Source of the DNA: CAZTLI01 sp964614375
GTDB lineage: Bacteria > Chloroflexota > Anaerolineae > Aggregatilineales > Phototrophicaceae
Assembly (NCBI GenBank): GCA_964614375.1
Contig: CAZTLI010000018.1
Span: forward strand, 1-25,407
Length of the DNA: 25,407 nt
Reading direction: 5' to 3'
A model generated the notes under the pieces. It was not told the DNA's origin. It searched no databases and was given only the letters and a program-made list of their open reading frames with translations. Made by a program: the position numbers and the translations under genes. Positions 1 to 7,725 of this stretch are shown here, in pieces; within the stretch, counting starts at the first letter, position 1; each line of letters begins with the position of its first letter.

Positions 1-500
1 CGGTGTTCACGTTGATGACGATTCTCATGACATTTCTGGCGTTTACTGAAGACGCGCCGCTGATTCTGCCATTGATATTTGGTAGTGTTGCCATTGGCGC
101 GATGTATCGTTTGGCGCTGCTAGTGTACAACAAAACCCACATTGACATGGACGATGACACCATCACCATCTCGCGTAAGCCGCTGCCCGCATTCATCATC
201 CAACCGCAAGAGGTGAGTCTGGCGGGTGTCACGGCGATTACGTATGAGGAAACGCCTGTCTCGCAAAAAGAAGGCTACGATACCCCGCGTTTTCGCGTAT
301 GGGCGGAACGGATGGATGGCAGCCGGCGCATGATTGTTAACGATGTCATCGAAGATTATGCCATTTTCATCACCCAATGTCTGGATGAACGGCTCAATCG
401 CCCGACAGCGGTTGAAGTATCCCGCCTCGAAGACCATGAAGCCGACAGCCAGCACCCCCACACCGTCGAGGACGTGCTGCAAACGACGGAAGAATCGTAG
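1..500 (+). CDS. Partial membrane protein, possible PH-like C-terminal domain
   Basis: The open frame reaches the left edge of the window, so the 5' end is probably missing; the GTG at position 3 is only the first possible start visible. The visible 165 residues begin with about 20 hydrophobic residues, then a short loop and a second hydrophobic stretch ending near residue 42, which suggests two membrane segments. The following part (DMDDDTITISRK, then short beta-strand-like stretches) resembles bacterial PH-like (DUF304-type) domains that sit on the cytoplasmic face of membranes, and the tail is acidic. The family assignment is my inference from pattern only. The gene ends about 60 bases before the convergent broken gene at 562-864. 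I cannot name a function. Confidence 0.6.
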   Translation, partial: VFTLMTILMTFLAFTEDAPLILPLIFGSVAIGAMYRLALLVYNKTHIDMDDDTITISRKPLPAFIIQPQEVSLAGVTAITYEETPVSQKEGYDTPRFRVWAERMDGSRRMIVNDVIEDYAIFITQCLDERLNRPTAVEVSRLEDHEADSQHPHTVEDVLQTTEES

Positions 501-561
501 ATGCGATTGTGAAATAGCGATTTCGCTAATTAAACCGCTACACGTCAAGGCGGCGGAGTCG

Positions 562-864
562 TTATCGTAGTGTTTCGTCAAGGCGTATCATAAGCTGAAT
601 CATGATTTCTTGAAGTGCAGGCCATTGGTCATGGTCGGTACGCTCTAGCTGGTTTTCGATGATGACAGTATTGCCCTGTGTATCTTCGCAGACTAAATCG
701 ACGTTAAACGAACCCACAGACTGTTCCCGTTCCAGCACAGCGAGGTCTAATCCGAGTCTTTCTGATAGTGCATCAATGTTTGATTCGAGTCACACCGTAA
801 AATCGAGGGCTTCATGAGCAAATGCTTGTCGGATAAGTACGATTTCTATTTTGCTAACGGACAT
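562..864 (-). pseudogene. Broken PD-(D/E)XK-like nuclease gene (DUF4268-type family), internal stop and truncation
   Basis: Reading the minus strand from ATG at 864 (GGAGAAACTA just upstream) gives MSVSKIEIVLIRQAFAHEA, then LDFTV, a TGA stop, and then 75 more in-frame residues. After the stop come LESNIDALSERLGLDL and, further on, SFNVDLVCEDTQGN and VIIENQLERTDHD. This matches the N-terminal region of a widespread family of nuclease-like proteins (often with DUF4268), where the consensus runs ...FTPWL.eN...L...L...D....ERE..VG.F..DI......G..VIIENQLE.TDH. In that family the stop position holds a tryptophan, so TGG to TGA is the simplest lesion. Normal members exceed 300 residues. Here the frame leaves the consensus after TDHD and stops 20 residues later, perhaps by an internal deletion. 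The gene lies 10 bases behind the TIR gene on the same strand. Confidence 0.75.
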
Positions 865-874
865 TAGTTTCTCC

Positions 875-2230
875 TTACAACGCCGCGAGGTGTTCGAGCA
901 GCGCCGATTCCAGTTCGTGAATTTTGTCATAGACGATGCGCTCTAGCGGATAGGGGAAGGTGTTTGCGCCGCGCGCCAGCAGCACCACCGGACGCCGCGC
1001 CCCCCACGCATAACCCAGATGTAAATAGGTGTGCATGTCGGGTTGGGACACCTCCGCCACAATCAATGTCGCCGTTGCGATGCGATTTTGTACGGATTCG
1101 AGCGTTTCGTTTTCCAGCACTGCCGGGTCAACCCGTTCGCATAAGAGGCCAAAGGCATGTGCCGCGCCCTGTATACCATAATAAAACACATCGTCATTAT
1201 CCTCGTGTTCCGATAGCAGCGCCAGTACATAGGGGCGAATCTCCGGGGCGGGGATTGCGGCGGGTTCACCATCTGCTTGTTCAGCGATGAGACGATAGGC
1301 GTGCGATGTGATGGGTTGTATATCTGCGCGCGTGTCGGCATAGTCGCGGAGGATTGTTTGCAATCGGCCTATCCGCTTCTTCGCCACTTCGACAATCGTG
1401 ATACGTTCCAATGTGGGGGGATAATCGCCTGACCGTATGGCGTCGAGATAACCCGCGATTTGTGACCGCAGCGCCTCCGCTTCGTCCAGGCCAAAACCGG
1501 GGCCATGTATCGTCATGGCGAGATGGCGGGTGTTGGGCAGGTCGTCTTTGAGGGCTTGCAGCGTCCGGGTCGCCAATTCACGGATGTGGCTGTAGGTCAT
1601 ATCCCGAAAATGGGGCACACCGACGAGTAATAGGTGTCCGGCAGGCATGGTGTCCTGTGTGTCCAGCAGGCGATGTTCCGTCTCGGAGAGGTTGAAGTAT
1701 TCAACCGTCTCGAGCGCGCCGTGTTCCAGCAAGTGCGTGGCGACGGCTCTATCCGCCCCTTGAAAAAAGCGCGCAAATTTCAAACCCACCACATCGGCCT
1801 CATATTCGATGATGCTGCCTGCCACAATGTCCAGCATGACGTGTCTGGCGGGGACTATCGCACGCAGACGATTAATGAAGTGGGTGGATAATTCGGCACG
1901 CAATCCAGCGCGCAAATCTTCAAATTGCAAATCCGCCAGGCGTGCCCAGACAGCGCCCGCCATCAAGACCGGGAACAGCGGTTTATCGCGATTCTCGGCG
2001 TGCAGAATCTCGCGTTTGACCCAGCGCGAATCCTTGGCTTCGGGTGACATGACGACGATGACCGCCATACAGGTATCAATGCTGTGTTCGATGCTGTCCC
2101 ACCAGTCATCACCGGGCGATAGGCGCGTTTCATCCAACCAGACGGCGAATCCGGCGTCCAATAACATGGCGCGCAGATAACGGGCGAAGTCGATATTCTG
2201 TTTGCTGTAGCTGATGAAAATGTGCGACAC
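875..2230 (-). CDS. TIR-domain protein with C-terminal TIR-like/deoxyribosyltransferase-like domain
   Basis: This 451-residue cytoplasmic protein starts at GTG 2230, seven bases behind AGGAGG; the open frame extends to 2287, but the upstream part adds nothing to the domain. Residues 3-110 form a TIR domain: HIFISYSKQN at the start, VWLDETRLSPGDDWWDSI, then VIVVMSPEAKDSRWVKREIL. Glu74 in WVKREI sits where TIR NADases have their catalytic glutamate. The middle (about 130-310) holds a Rossmann-like stretch with LLLVGVPHF and HGPGFGLDEAEAL that I do not recognise with certainty. Residues about 335-451 (DDVFYYGIQGAAHAFGL, TLIVAEVSQPDMHTYLHLGY, RPVVLL) resemble the TIR-like/nucleoside deoxyribosyltransferase-like domain found in many predicted effectors. 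NAD cleavage or nucleotide signalling in a defence context is inferred. A nuclease relic lies directly downstream. Confidence 0.85.
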   Translation of the reverse strand: MSHIFISYSKQNIDFARYLRAMLLDAGFAVWLDETRLSPGDDWWDSIEHSIDTCMAVIVVMSPEAKDSRWVKREILHAENRDKPLFPVLMAGAVWARLADLQFEDLRAGLRAELSTHFINRLRAIVPARHVMLDIVAGSIIEYEADVVGLKFARFFQGADRAVATHLLEHGALETVEYFNLSETEHRLLDTQDTMPAGHLLLVGVPHFRDMTYSHIRELATRTLQALKDDLPNTRHLAMTIHGPGFGLDEAEALRSQIAGYLDAIRSGDYPPTLERITIVEVAKKRIGRLQTILRDYADTRADIQPITSHAYRLIAEQADGEPAAIPAPEIRPYVLALLSEHEDNDDVFYYGIQGAAHAFGLLCERVDPAVLENETLESVQNRIATATLIVAEVSQPDMHTYLHLGYAWGARRPVVLLARGANTFPYPLERIVYDKIHELESALLEHLAAL

Positions 2231-2373
2231 GGGCAGCCTCCTGAGATGGCACAGACTATCATACCGCAAGACGATGCGATGCCCCAATCTCTGGGGGATT
2301 GTTCGGGCGAATTTTGTGCGAGAATCAGGGTAGGAACTGTGTTTGCAGTTTCGATAGATAAAAGGAACAGACC

Positions 2374-3149
2374 ATGACCCGGAAACCGATTCTACTTACA
2401 CCGGACACACGTTATCGCACCAAGTTGTATATCAGCGCGCTGCTGATTATGCTCGTGTCGTTTGGCTGGTTCACTGTCCCGCTGCTGTATGTGGCGGGTT
2501 ATGAGCAAGGTGGCGTTGGCGCTGGTTTATTGCTGACGGGTGTTGTGCATTTGCTGGTGTTGATTGTGGGACTCATCTTCATCCCGGCCTATTACAACAG
2601 CATTCGCTATGAAATTCAGGCCGATGAAGTCATCGTCCACAGCGGCATTCTGACGAAAACGGTCAAGCATGTGCCCTTCCGCACGGTGACCAATCTGCAA
2701 GTCACGCGCGGCCCGCTGGATAGAGTGTTCGGCATTGGCGCGCTCTCGATTCAGACGGCAGGCGCGAGTGGGACACGACTGCCCGAAGAGAAACTGGCAG
2801 GTTTATTGGATGTGCAGGGGACGTATGAATATATCGCTGAAGAACTGCGCCGTTTTCGCGGGGCGATGTCCCCCACACAGGCCGATGAGGAACTATCGTT
2901 GAGCAGTGGCGGCAGTCTCAATGGCAATCAGGATGTGCTGCTGGCGATTCTGCATGAACTGCGCGCNNNNNNNNNNNNNNNNNNNNNNNNNNNNNNNNNN
3001 NNNNNNNNNNNNNNNNNNNNNNNNNNNNNNNNNNNNNNNNNNNNNNNNNNNNNNNNNNNNNNNNNNGCAGTCTCAATGGCAATCAGGATGTGCTGCTGGC
3101 GATTCTGCATGAACTGCGCGCCATCCGCGAAGGTATGGAACGGGCGTGA
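2374..3149 (+). CDS. Bacterial PH-domain (DUF304/bPH2) membrane protein, interrupted by an assembly gap
   Basis: The gene starts at ATG 2374 behind AAAGGAAC. Two membrane segments (residues about 17-41 and 48-72) precede a bPH2 domain (about 75-165) with the typical YEIQADEVIVHSGILTKTVKHV, VPFRTVTNLQV and IGALSIQTAG motifs, as in YdbS-like proteins. The 100-N gap falls near the 3' end. The 55 bases before it (2912-2966) are repeated exactly after it (3067-3121). If one copy and the Ns are removed, the frame continues through HELRAIREGMERA to TGA at 3147-3149, giving 206 residues. As deposited, the gap shifts the frame and a false stop appears at 3153. The C-terminal tail (QDVLLAILHELRAIREGMERA) looks like a short coiled coil. 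Function in the family is unknown; membrane-associated stress roles have been suggested. Confidence 0.85.
2967..3066. other. 100-N assembly gap, probably artefactual
   Basis: Exactly 100 Ns separate two perfect 55-base copies of one sequence (2912-2966 and 3067-3121). A 55-base overlap between contig ends is what a k=55 de Bruijn assembly followed by fixed-size scaffolding would leave. Collapsing the overlap restores one uninterrupted PH-domain gene. Confidence 0.9.
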
Positions 3150-3424
3150 GTAGCATTTCAGCAAGTCAGCATTTCAGCAAGTGAGCATTTCAGGGGTCAG
3201 ACAATGTGGCTTTAGCCCATTGCGCGAGCAATTAACCAGCACAACGGGTTGAAACCCGCTGTCTAATAGCGTGGAGATATTTGGGGGACAATATCAGCCA
3301 ATGGCAAAAGGCCAGCAGCATGTCAGCAGGTCAGCATTTTAGCAGACAGTATTGCGAAGGCTGATGTGTCACCAGCAGGGGCGAACGGTAAATATCGCCC
3401 CTGTTTTATTTTGATGAATTGCAA
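3150..3424. other. Intergenic stretch with a 16-bp tandem repeat and hairpins
   Basis: No gene is visible. At 3151-3197 the unit AGCATTTCAGCAAGT occurs with a 16-base period: two full copies and a third partial one. A further related piece (GTCAGCATTTTAGCAG) lies near 3330. A small hairpin, CGGGTT-GA-AACCCG, sits at 3245-3258. The stretch ends with the terminator listed separately. Confidence 0.6.
3376..3411 (+). terminator. Rho-independent terminator, plus strand
   Basis: CAGGGGCGA at 3376-3384 pairs perfectly with TCGCCCCTG at 3395-3403 around a 10-base loop and is followed by TTTTATTTT. It would end plus-strand transcription from the PH-domain gene, about 225 bases downstream of its stop, and protect the convergent SHOCT gene. 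Confidence 0.6.
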
Positions 3425-4129
3425 TTACGCCATACTGTCGAGGATTTGCTTGCGGACGCGCTCGTATTCTTCGGCGGTGATGAGACCGGCGTCGCGCGCC
3501 TCTTCCAGCTTTTTGAGTTTGGTGGCGAGATCATCGGCATTCGCGACCCCCGCTGCATCGGTTTGAATACCCATTTGTTGTAACCAGCGGGTGGCGGTCT
3601 GTGGATCGTTGGTGGTGTAGACACCGCCACTTTGCTGCTGCGGCGTGCCAGATGGATTGGCGTTGGGCAGCGTGCCAAGTCGGATTCCGCCGAACATATC
3701 CGTCCCGCCCGGTTTCACCTTCATGCCGCTTCTGAAGGCCATAATCCCGCCGATAGTCAATAGTGCGATACCACCGAGCATCACACCCGTCCACATCAAC
3801 GACCCCGAAAAGATCGACCCGAACATATCCCCCACACCAGCAATCATATCATTGGCGAAATTCATGGTGACATCGCGGCGATTGCCATCGGCATCCACAC
3901 AATAGAACGTCGTCGGGCGTCCCCAACCAGAGGTAGGACTGTAGGTGGATGCGCCTTGAATGGTTTCGAGTTCCTCATCGTCATTGCATTGGGCTTCTGC
4001 CCGCGCGGTGATGGATTCCTGATCGACTTCAGATACGATGTTGCTGATCGGCGCGCCAAACGAGGTCATCATGCCAATAATGCCCCCAACCAGCCCGACG
4101 ATTCCCAGAATAATCAATATACGGCTCAT
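3425..4129 (-). CDS. Membrane protein with C-terminal SHOCT domain
   Basis: The likely start is ATG 4129 (MSRILIILGIVGLVGGI); a longer open frame upstream is only the antisense of the thioesterase gene. The 234-residue protein has an N-terminal membrane helix (about 3-22), a polar region of about 75 residues with two cysteines (AQCNDD and FYCVDADG) that may be outside, a second membrane helix (about 103-127), then a Gly/Pro/Gln-rich linker. The last 35 residues (DDLATKLKKLEEARDAGLIT, then AEEYERVRKQILDSM) form a typical SHOCT domain, a short helical oligomerisation module seen at the ends of many bacterial membrane proteins. The two cysteines could make an extracytoplasmic disulfide. No specific function can be assigned. 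Confidence 0.85.
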   Translation of the reverse strand: MSRILIILGIVGLVGGIIGMMTSFGAPISNIVSEVDQESITARAEAQCNDDEELETIQGASTYSPTSGWGRPTTFYCVDADGNRRDVTMNFANDMIAGVGDMFGSIFSGSLMWTGVMLGGIALLTIGGIMAFRSGMKVKPGGTDMFGGIRLGTLPNANPSGTPQQQSGGVYTTNDPQTATRWLQQMGIQTDAAGVANADDLATKLKKLEEARDAGLITAEEYERVRKQILDSMA

Positions 4130-4351
4130 GAACGCATACCTGCGAATAATTTTTGGCGATATGTTCAGTGTAATGCAACGTATAACCCGCGCAAGCCTTT
4201 CCACCCCTTTTTTATCAGTTTTGTATGAGTTTAAATGATTGATGGCGCGGCGGCGATCTGGCATGGGTCTGAGTGATGGACTGGCACGAAATCGGGTAAG
4301 ATGGTTTTCACGTAGCAAACAAACCGAGTTGATGATTGGAGAGAAACGCAC

Positions 4352-4828
4352 ATGAACGACCGACCCATTCAAGACACCTATCCCGACCATGTAGCCATCT
4401 GTTATGGTTGTGGACGCTATAATGAACACGGTCTGCACGTCCAGACCTTTTTTGATGGCGAAGAAGGCGTCGCACACTTCACACCCAAACCCTATCACAC
4501 CGCCTTCCCCAATTATGTCTATGGCGGACTGCTCGCCAGCCTGATTGACTGCCATACGATGGGCACTGCTATCGCCCATACGTATCAGGCCGAAGGGCGC
4601 GAACCCGGCAGCGAACCCGAAGTCACCTATGTGACGGGCAATCTCAATGTCAGCTATCTGAAGCCGACTCCTATGGGCGTGGAATTGGTGCTGAAGGCAA
4701 AAGTGACCGAACTGCATCCCAAGAAAGCCATCGTTACCTGTTCGATTTATGCGGATGGCGAAGAGACTGTACGCGGTGAAGTCATCGCGGTGCGCGTCAA
4801 ATCCCGCGCGCTGATGGGCATTGTATAG
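4352..4828 (+). CDS. Hot-dog fold thioesterase, PaaI/THEM4-like
   Basis: The 158-residue protein starts at ATG 4352 behind TTGGAGAGAAACGCAC. It shows the PaaI-type hot-dog pattern: CYGCGRYNEHGLHVQ near the N-terminus, HTAFPNYVYGGLLASLIDCH (about residues 49-68), which is the long central helix with its preceding loop, then NLNVSYLKPTPMGVELVLKA and a final strand GEVIAVRVK. Members hydrolyse acyl-CoA or related thioesters in the cytoplasm; the acidic residue of the active site is probably Asp67 in SLIDCHTMG. The two CxxC-spaced cysteines near the start (CYGC) are common in this subfamily. It stands alone, divergent from the SHOCT gene. The substrate is unknown. Confidence 0.88.
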   Translation: MNDRPIQDTYPDHVAICYGCGRYNEHGLHVQTFFDGEEGVAHFTPKPYHTAFPNYVYGGLLASLIDCHTMGTAIAHTYQAEGREPGSEPEVTYVTGNLNVSYLKPTPMGVELVLKAKVTELHPKKAIVTCSIYADGEETVRGEVIAVRVKSRALMGIV

Positions 4829-4929
4829 CGCTTTCAGCCAAAAACGAGCGCAGTAAAGAGCCGGGTAAAATGCGGTGCAAGGTCTGAGAACCTGACACTT
4901 TTGTGCAATGTGTCGTTTGCGCCGCCAGA

Positions 4930-5014
4930 GACTGAAGTGGACAATGTTTGTCGTGCCAAACGCACCCTTTTGCTGCTCGTGTCCGCTTCAGATGACGTGG
5001 TTTTCGGGCAGCCG
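4930..5014. repeat. Dispersed repeat, first copy
   Basis: Pairs with 19053-19141: identical blocks at 4986-4999 and 5002-5014 and looser similarity to the left of them. It could be an old insertion or a transcribed structured element. Confidence 0.6.
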
Positions 5015-5140
5015 AAGGTTTTAACGGGTGGCGCAACAAGCGCAACTGTTGCCTGTGTCTGTTTTCCTGAATGGGTCAGGTTTTCAGGTGCAAGGTAGAG
5101 ATGCGCCGATGTACTCGTCGGCGCTTGTGTGTCACATTGC

Positions 5141-5190
5141 TCTTACCCTCTCTGCGGCCTCTGCGTCTCTGTGGTTCGCTTTTCGACAGC
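5141..5190 (-). repeat. Dispersed CACAGAGACGCAGAGGC-type repeat
   Basis: On the minus strand this stretch reads AACCACAGAGACGCAGAGGC followed by CGCAGAGAGGGTAAGAG. This purine-rich sequence is a familiar non-coding intergenic repeat in many bacterial genomes and gives rise to false proteins containing strings such as NHRDAEAAER. I treat it as a repeat, not a gene. Confidence 0.55.
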
Positions 5191-5210
5191 GGCGTGGGGA
5201 ACTCCCGTGA

Positions 5211-6488
5211 CTATCCACTTGCGGGCACGCCCCAGATGCGGATGGTGCTGTCGCCGCCCCATGTGGCGATGTAGCGTCCATCGCTGCTGGTGATGCCATT
5301 GGCGAGGCTGACGTGTGAGAGCACCGTGATTTGTTCGCCTGTTTCGACCTGCCACAGGCGAATCGTGCCGTCGGTACTGCCGGTAATGAGCACCGTGCTG
5401 TCGAGCGTAAAGTCAATCGGGATGCCGACATAGTTCACTTCTGAAATGAGCAGCCCGGTTGTGGTGTCGATAATCTCTATCGAAGGCGCTATCGGATCGG
5501 GGACGCTGACGGCGAGCAGCAAAAGCGACGGATTAAAACGCGCGAAGCGGGAACTCACGCTCAATTCCTGTGTGCCGGTCACGATATTCCAGAGACGCAC
5601 ACCACTATCTACCGACGCCAGCAATGTCCCATCCGGGCTAAAGCGCAGCCGGGTGGTGCGCGATGGCATCGACGTAAAAATCGCCACCTGTACCCTGTCG
5701 GCAATATTCCAGATGCGAATGGTATCATCGCCGCTGGCCGTTGCGATTCGCATTCCGTCGGCACTGAAGGCCAGTCCCACGATGGGTAAGGTATTGTCGT
5801 GGTGCAAGAGGACGATTCTATCGCCCGTAATCGTATTCCAGATCCGCACCGCCCCATTATTATCCCCCGACGCGATATAACGCCCATCCGAACTAAACGT
5901 CAGCGCTTCGATACTGCTGTTTTCGTTGGATAAGGTCCCTACCTGCCCACCACCGCGCGCGTCCCACAGGCGAATGACGCCGTTGCGACTGGCAGTAACG
6001 AGCAGCGTCCCCGCGGGGCTAAATTGAATGTATTCGATTAAGCCATCCTGATTGGTGAGTGTGCCTGTGAGCACATTGGCGCGCACATCCCAGATGCTCA
6101 AGACATTATTGGCAATCCAGGCAATCATACTGCCATCAGGACTAAAGACCATGCCTTCGAGCTGCACGACATCAGGTATCGACAGCAGTTGTGTCACGCG
6201 CCGCGCATTGCCGAGGGTAATGGCCTCGCCACCCCGCAGGCGAAACATTTGCGCGGTAGCGGTCAGGGCAATGTCGAACGAGGCATCGACAGTCAAATCG
6301 AGGTCGGCCTCTTCGCGGGCGGCAGCCGTCTGGGTAAAGCGTTCGTTCACGCGCGAGTCGATGGTCTGTTGGAGGGCGGTGGCTTCGGTTTGCTGCATCG
6401 CGCTCATTTCGGGGACAGCGGCACACACCAGCCCGGCAGCCAGCATCAGCACCAGCACAAACCCATAATATATTGTCGCCTTTTTCAT
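5211..6488 (-). CDS. WD40 beta-propeller protein with N-terminal signal or anchor
   Basis: The start is ATG 6488 (MKKATIYYGFVLVLMLAAGL), giving 425 residues. The first 24 residues form a signal peptide or uncleaved membrane anchor. A helical segment (about 28-75, with QQTEATALQQTIDSRVNERF) follows and then WD40 repeats from about residue 100 to the end. Typical repeat endings are LSIWDV, IRLWDA, VRIWNT, IRIWNI, VRLWNI, IRLWQV and IRIWGV, so seven blades closing as a propeller are likely; one blade (about residues 320-355) is degenerate. Such propellers bind proteins; the signal sequence places this one outside the cytoplasmic membrane. The cysteine in AGLVCAA is not a good lipobox because valine precedes it. 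Partners are unknown. The upstream terminator at 6664-6691 separates it from the FHA gene. Confidence 0.88.
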   Translation of the reverse strand: MKKATIYYGFVLVLMLAAGLVCAAVPEMSAMQQTEATALQQTIDSRVNERFTQTAAAREEADLDLTVDASFDIALTATAQMFRLRGGEAITLGNARRVTQLLSIPDVVQLEGMVFSPDGSMIAWIANNVLSIWDVRANVLTGTLTNQDGLIEYIQFSPAGTLLVTASRNGVIRLWDARGGGQVGTLSNENSSIEALTFSSDGRYIASGDNNGAVRIWNTITGDRIVLLHHDNTLPIVGLAFSADGMRIATASGDDTIRIWNIADRVQVAIFTSMPSRTTRLRFSPDGTLLASVDSGVRLWNIVTGTQELSVSSRFARFNPSLLLLAVSVPDPIAPSIEIIDTTTGLLISEVNYVGIPIDFTLDSTVLITGSTDGTIRLWQVETGEQITVLSHVSLANGITSSDGRYIATWGGDSTIRIWGVPASG

Positions 6489-6652
6489 AAGGGAACACTC
6501 GTCGCCCCGCGCGCCGGGGCACCACGCTTTACCAACCGGATAAGAGCACACACTGCCCACTGTTTTAACGCCTGCGGCGTCGTAATGCAACTGTTGCGCT
6601 GGTACAGAGTATCTAAGCTGACACAATTCTGCGTCAAATCAGGTCAGCATGG

Positions 6653-6692
6653 GGAAAAATAATCACCCGTGCTTTAGGGACACGGGTGATGG
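6653..6692 (-). terminator. Rho-independent terminator, minus strand
   Basis: ATCACCCGTG and CACGGGTGAT pair over ten bases around a nine-base loop. On the minus strand the stem is followed by TATTTTT. It lies about 130 bases behind the stop of the FHA gene and upstream of the WD40 gene, so it would end FHA transcription. Confidence 0.65.
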
Positions 6693-6765
6693 GAGCAGAG
6701 GAGCATGAGACGCTTTTCGCGATGAATTGTCCTGTTAGGCGTTAAACACTTAAAAAATTCCGGCT

Positions 6766-6818
6766 CAGGCAGGGTTTGAACCCTTTGCCTGATCGCTCAA
6801 CCGCGTAAACCCTGCCTG
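6766..6818 (-). terminator. Long inverted repeat, possible terminator just behind the FHA gene
   Basis: CAGGCAGGGTTT at 6766-6777 is perfectly complementary to AAACCCTGCCTG at 6807-6818, a 12-bp stem with a 29-base loop that starts one base after the FHA stop. On the minus strand GAATTTTTTAAG follows ten bases later. It may end transcription or stabilise the mRNA 3' end. An alternative inner fold (GGGTTCAAACCC) looks like a tRNA T arm but has no tRNA around it. Confidence 0.5.
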
Positions 6819-6819
6819 T

Positions 6820-7725
6820 TTATTGTTGCAGCCGACCCAACATCCGCCGCGCATTGGTGGAGGCCGAACGTTCGCTGCGCGGATTGTCTTCACTCAGCGG
6901 CGCATTTTCGGAACGTGCGGGTGGCATCGACGCATCTTGCCGGGGTTCAATCGGCGCGCCATGGTCGATTGTTTGCACGGGCGCGGCTTGATTAACCAGA
7001 TCACGGATGCGGTCACGGAATTTGCTCTCGCGATTGTCATTGTTGAGTGCCGCGTGGGTTTGCCCTAACTGACCGACAAAATCGGGCAGCACATACGATT
7101 CGCGTGCAAGTCTGGCATTGGAGCCGGTGGGTGTGTCGCCGAGCTGATGGGCGATTTCATCCGCGGCGGCGAGTTTCAGCGCATTGGCACGCTCTGCCGC
7201 AGCGGGCAGTATTACCGGCGTGGGTTCAGCCCGGGCATAGGGCGCAGGGGCCATATCCAGCTTATTCGTCGCTTTGGGGTCTTGCATGGGCGCGAGCGGC
7301 ACCGTGCCATATTTAAATTGGATGTGCGCGACCAGCTTACCCAGGCACAGTTCGTCCCCATCGCGCAGGATACGCTGTTGACCGGGCAGTAACCGCTGTC
7401 CGTTCAGGTGGGTCCCGTTGCGACTGCCCATATCCATCACCGTCAACGTGTCGTCGCTCTGGTGGATGGCGGCGTGAATGCGCGATACACCCAATTCAAC
7501 GGCTGCATACGGCGCGAGGTCAACATCGGGGGTTTGGGTGCTGTTGGTCGGTGTGCGCCCTAATGTGGTGCGAAGGGCGGGCTTAATCGGTAATGAACCG
7601 CTGCCCTGACCAAAATTCAAAATGAGATAGGTGCCGCGGGTGAAGGTGGCGGTACCCTGATTGGTGCCTTTATAGGTACTTTTGACTGCGGGTGTTTCTT
7701 GTGTGAATTGTATTTTTGCAGACAT
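6820..7725 (-). CDS. FHA-domain phosphothreonine-binding protein
   Basis: The 301-residue protein starts at ATG 7725 behind TAGGGAGCGAGAGCG. After a polar N-terminal 45 residues, the FHA domain spans about 50-137 with the conserved LGR (Arg57), SRIHA (Ser81, Arg82, His84), MDMGSRNGTHLNGQ (Ser101, Arg102, Asn103, Gly104, Asn108, Gly109) and DGDELCLG motifs. These are the residues that hold phosphothreonine peptides, so the domain should be functional. The rest (140-301) is low-complexity and probably disordered, with Arg/Ser/Pro and acidic runs. There is no membrane segment. FHA proteins usually read out Ser/Thr kinases; the kinase at 21822-23684 is a candidate partner, although it is not adjacent. 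A palindrome lies in the upstream region (7768-7795). Confidence 0.92.
   Translation of the reverse strand: MSAKIQFTQETPAVKSTYKGTNQGTATFTRGTYLILNFGQGSGSLPIKPALRTTLGRTPTNSTQTPDVDLAPYAAVELGVSRIHAAIHQSDDTLTVMDMGSRNGTHLNGQRLLPGQQRILRDGDELCLGKLVAHIQFKYGTVPLAPMQDPKATNKLDMAPAPYARAEPTPVILPAAAERANALKLAAADEIAHQLGDTPTGSNARLARESYVLPDFVGQLGQTHAALNNDNRESKFRDRIRDLVNQAAPVQTIDHGAPIEPRQDASMPPARSENAPLSEDNPRSERSASTNARRMLGRLQQ

Larger units (their letters stand above)
4829..5210. other. Intergenic region made of decayed dispersed repeats
   Basis: I see no supported gene here; open frames are short and low quality. The region holds three kinds of repeat. A segment at about 4930-5014 resembles 19053-19141. A hairpin at 5103-5124 (GCGCCGA/TCGGCGC) lies behind GTAGAGAT, like the GTAGGG palindromes elsewhere. 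A segment at about 5141-5190 reads CCACAGAGACGCAGAGGC on the minus strand. It lies between a plus-strand gene end and a minus-strand gene end. Confidence 0.6.

Noticed and set aside
4130..4717. N-terminal extension of the SHOCT-protein frame
   Set aside because: It is antisense to the well-supported thioesterase gene and contains no domain; the membrane start at 4129 is natural.
6771..6800. tRNA-like T arm (GGGTTCAAACCC on minus)
   Set aside because: No anticodon arm or acceptor stem of the right spacing surrounds it; the larger inverted repeat explains the pairing.
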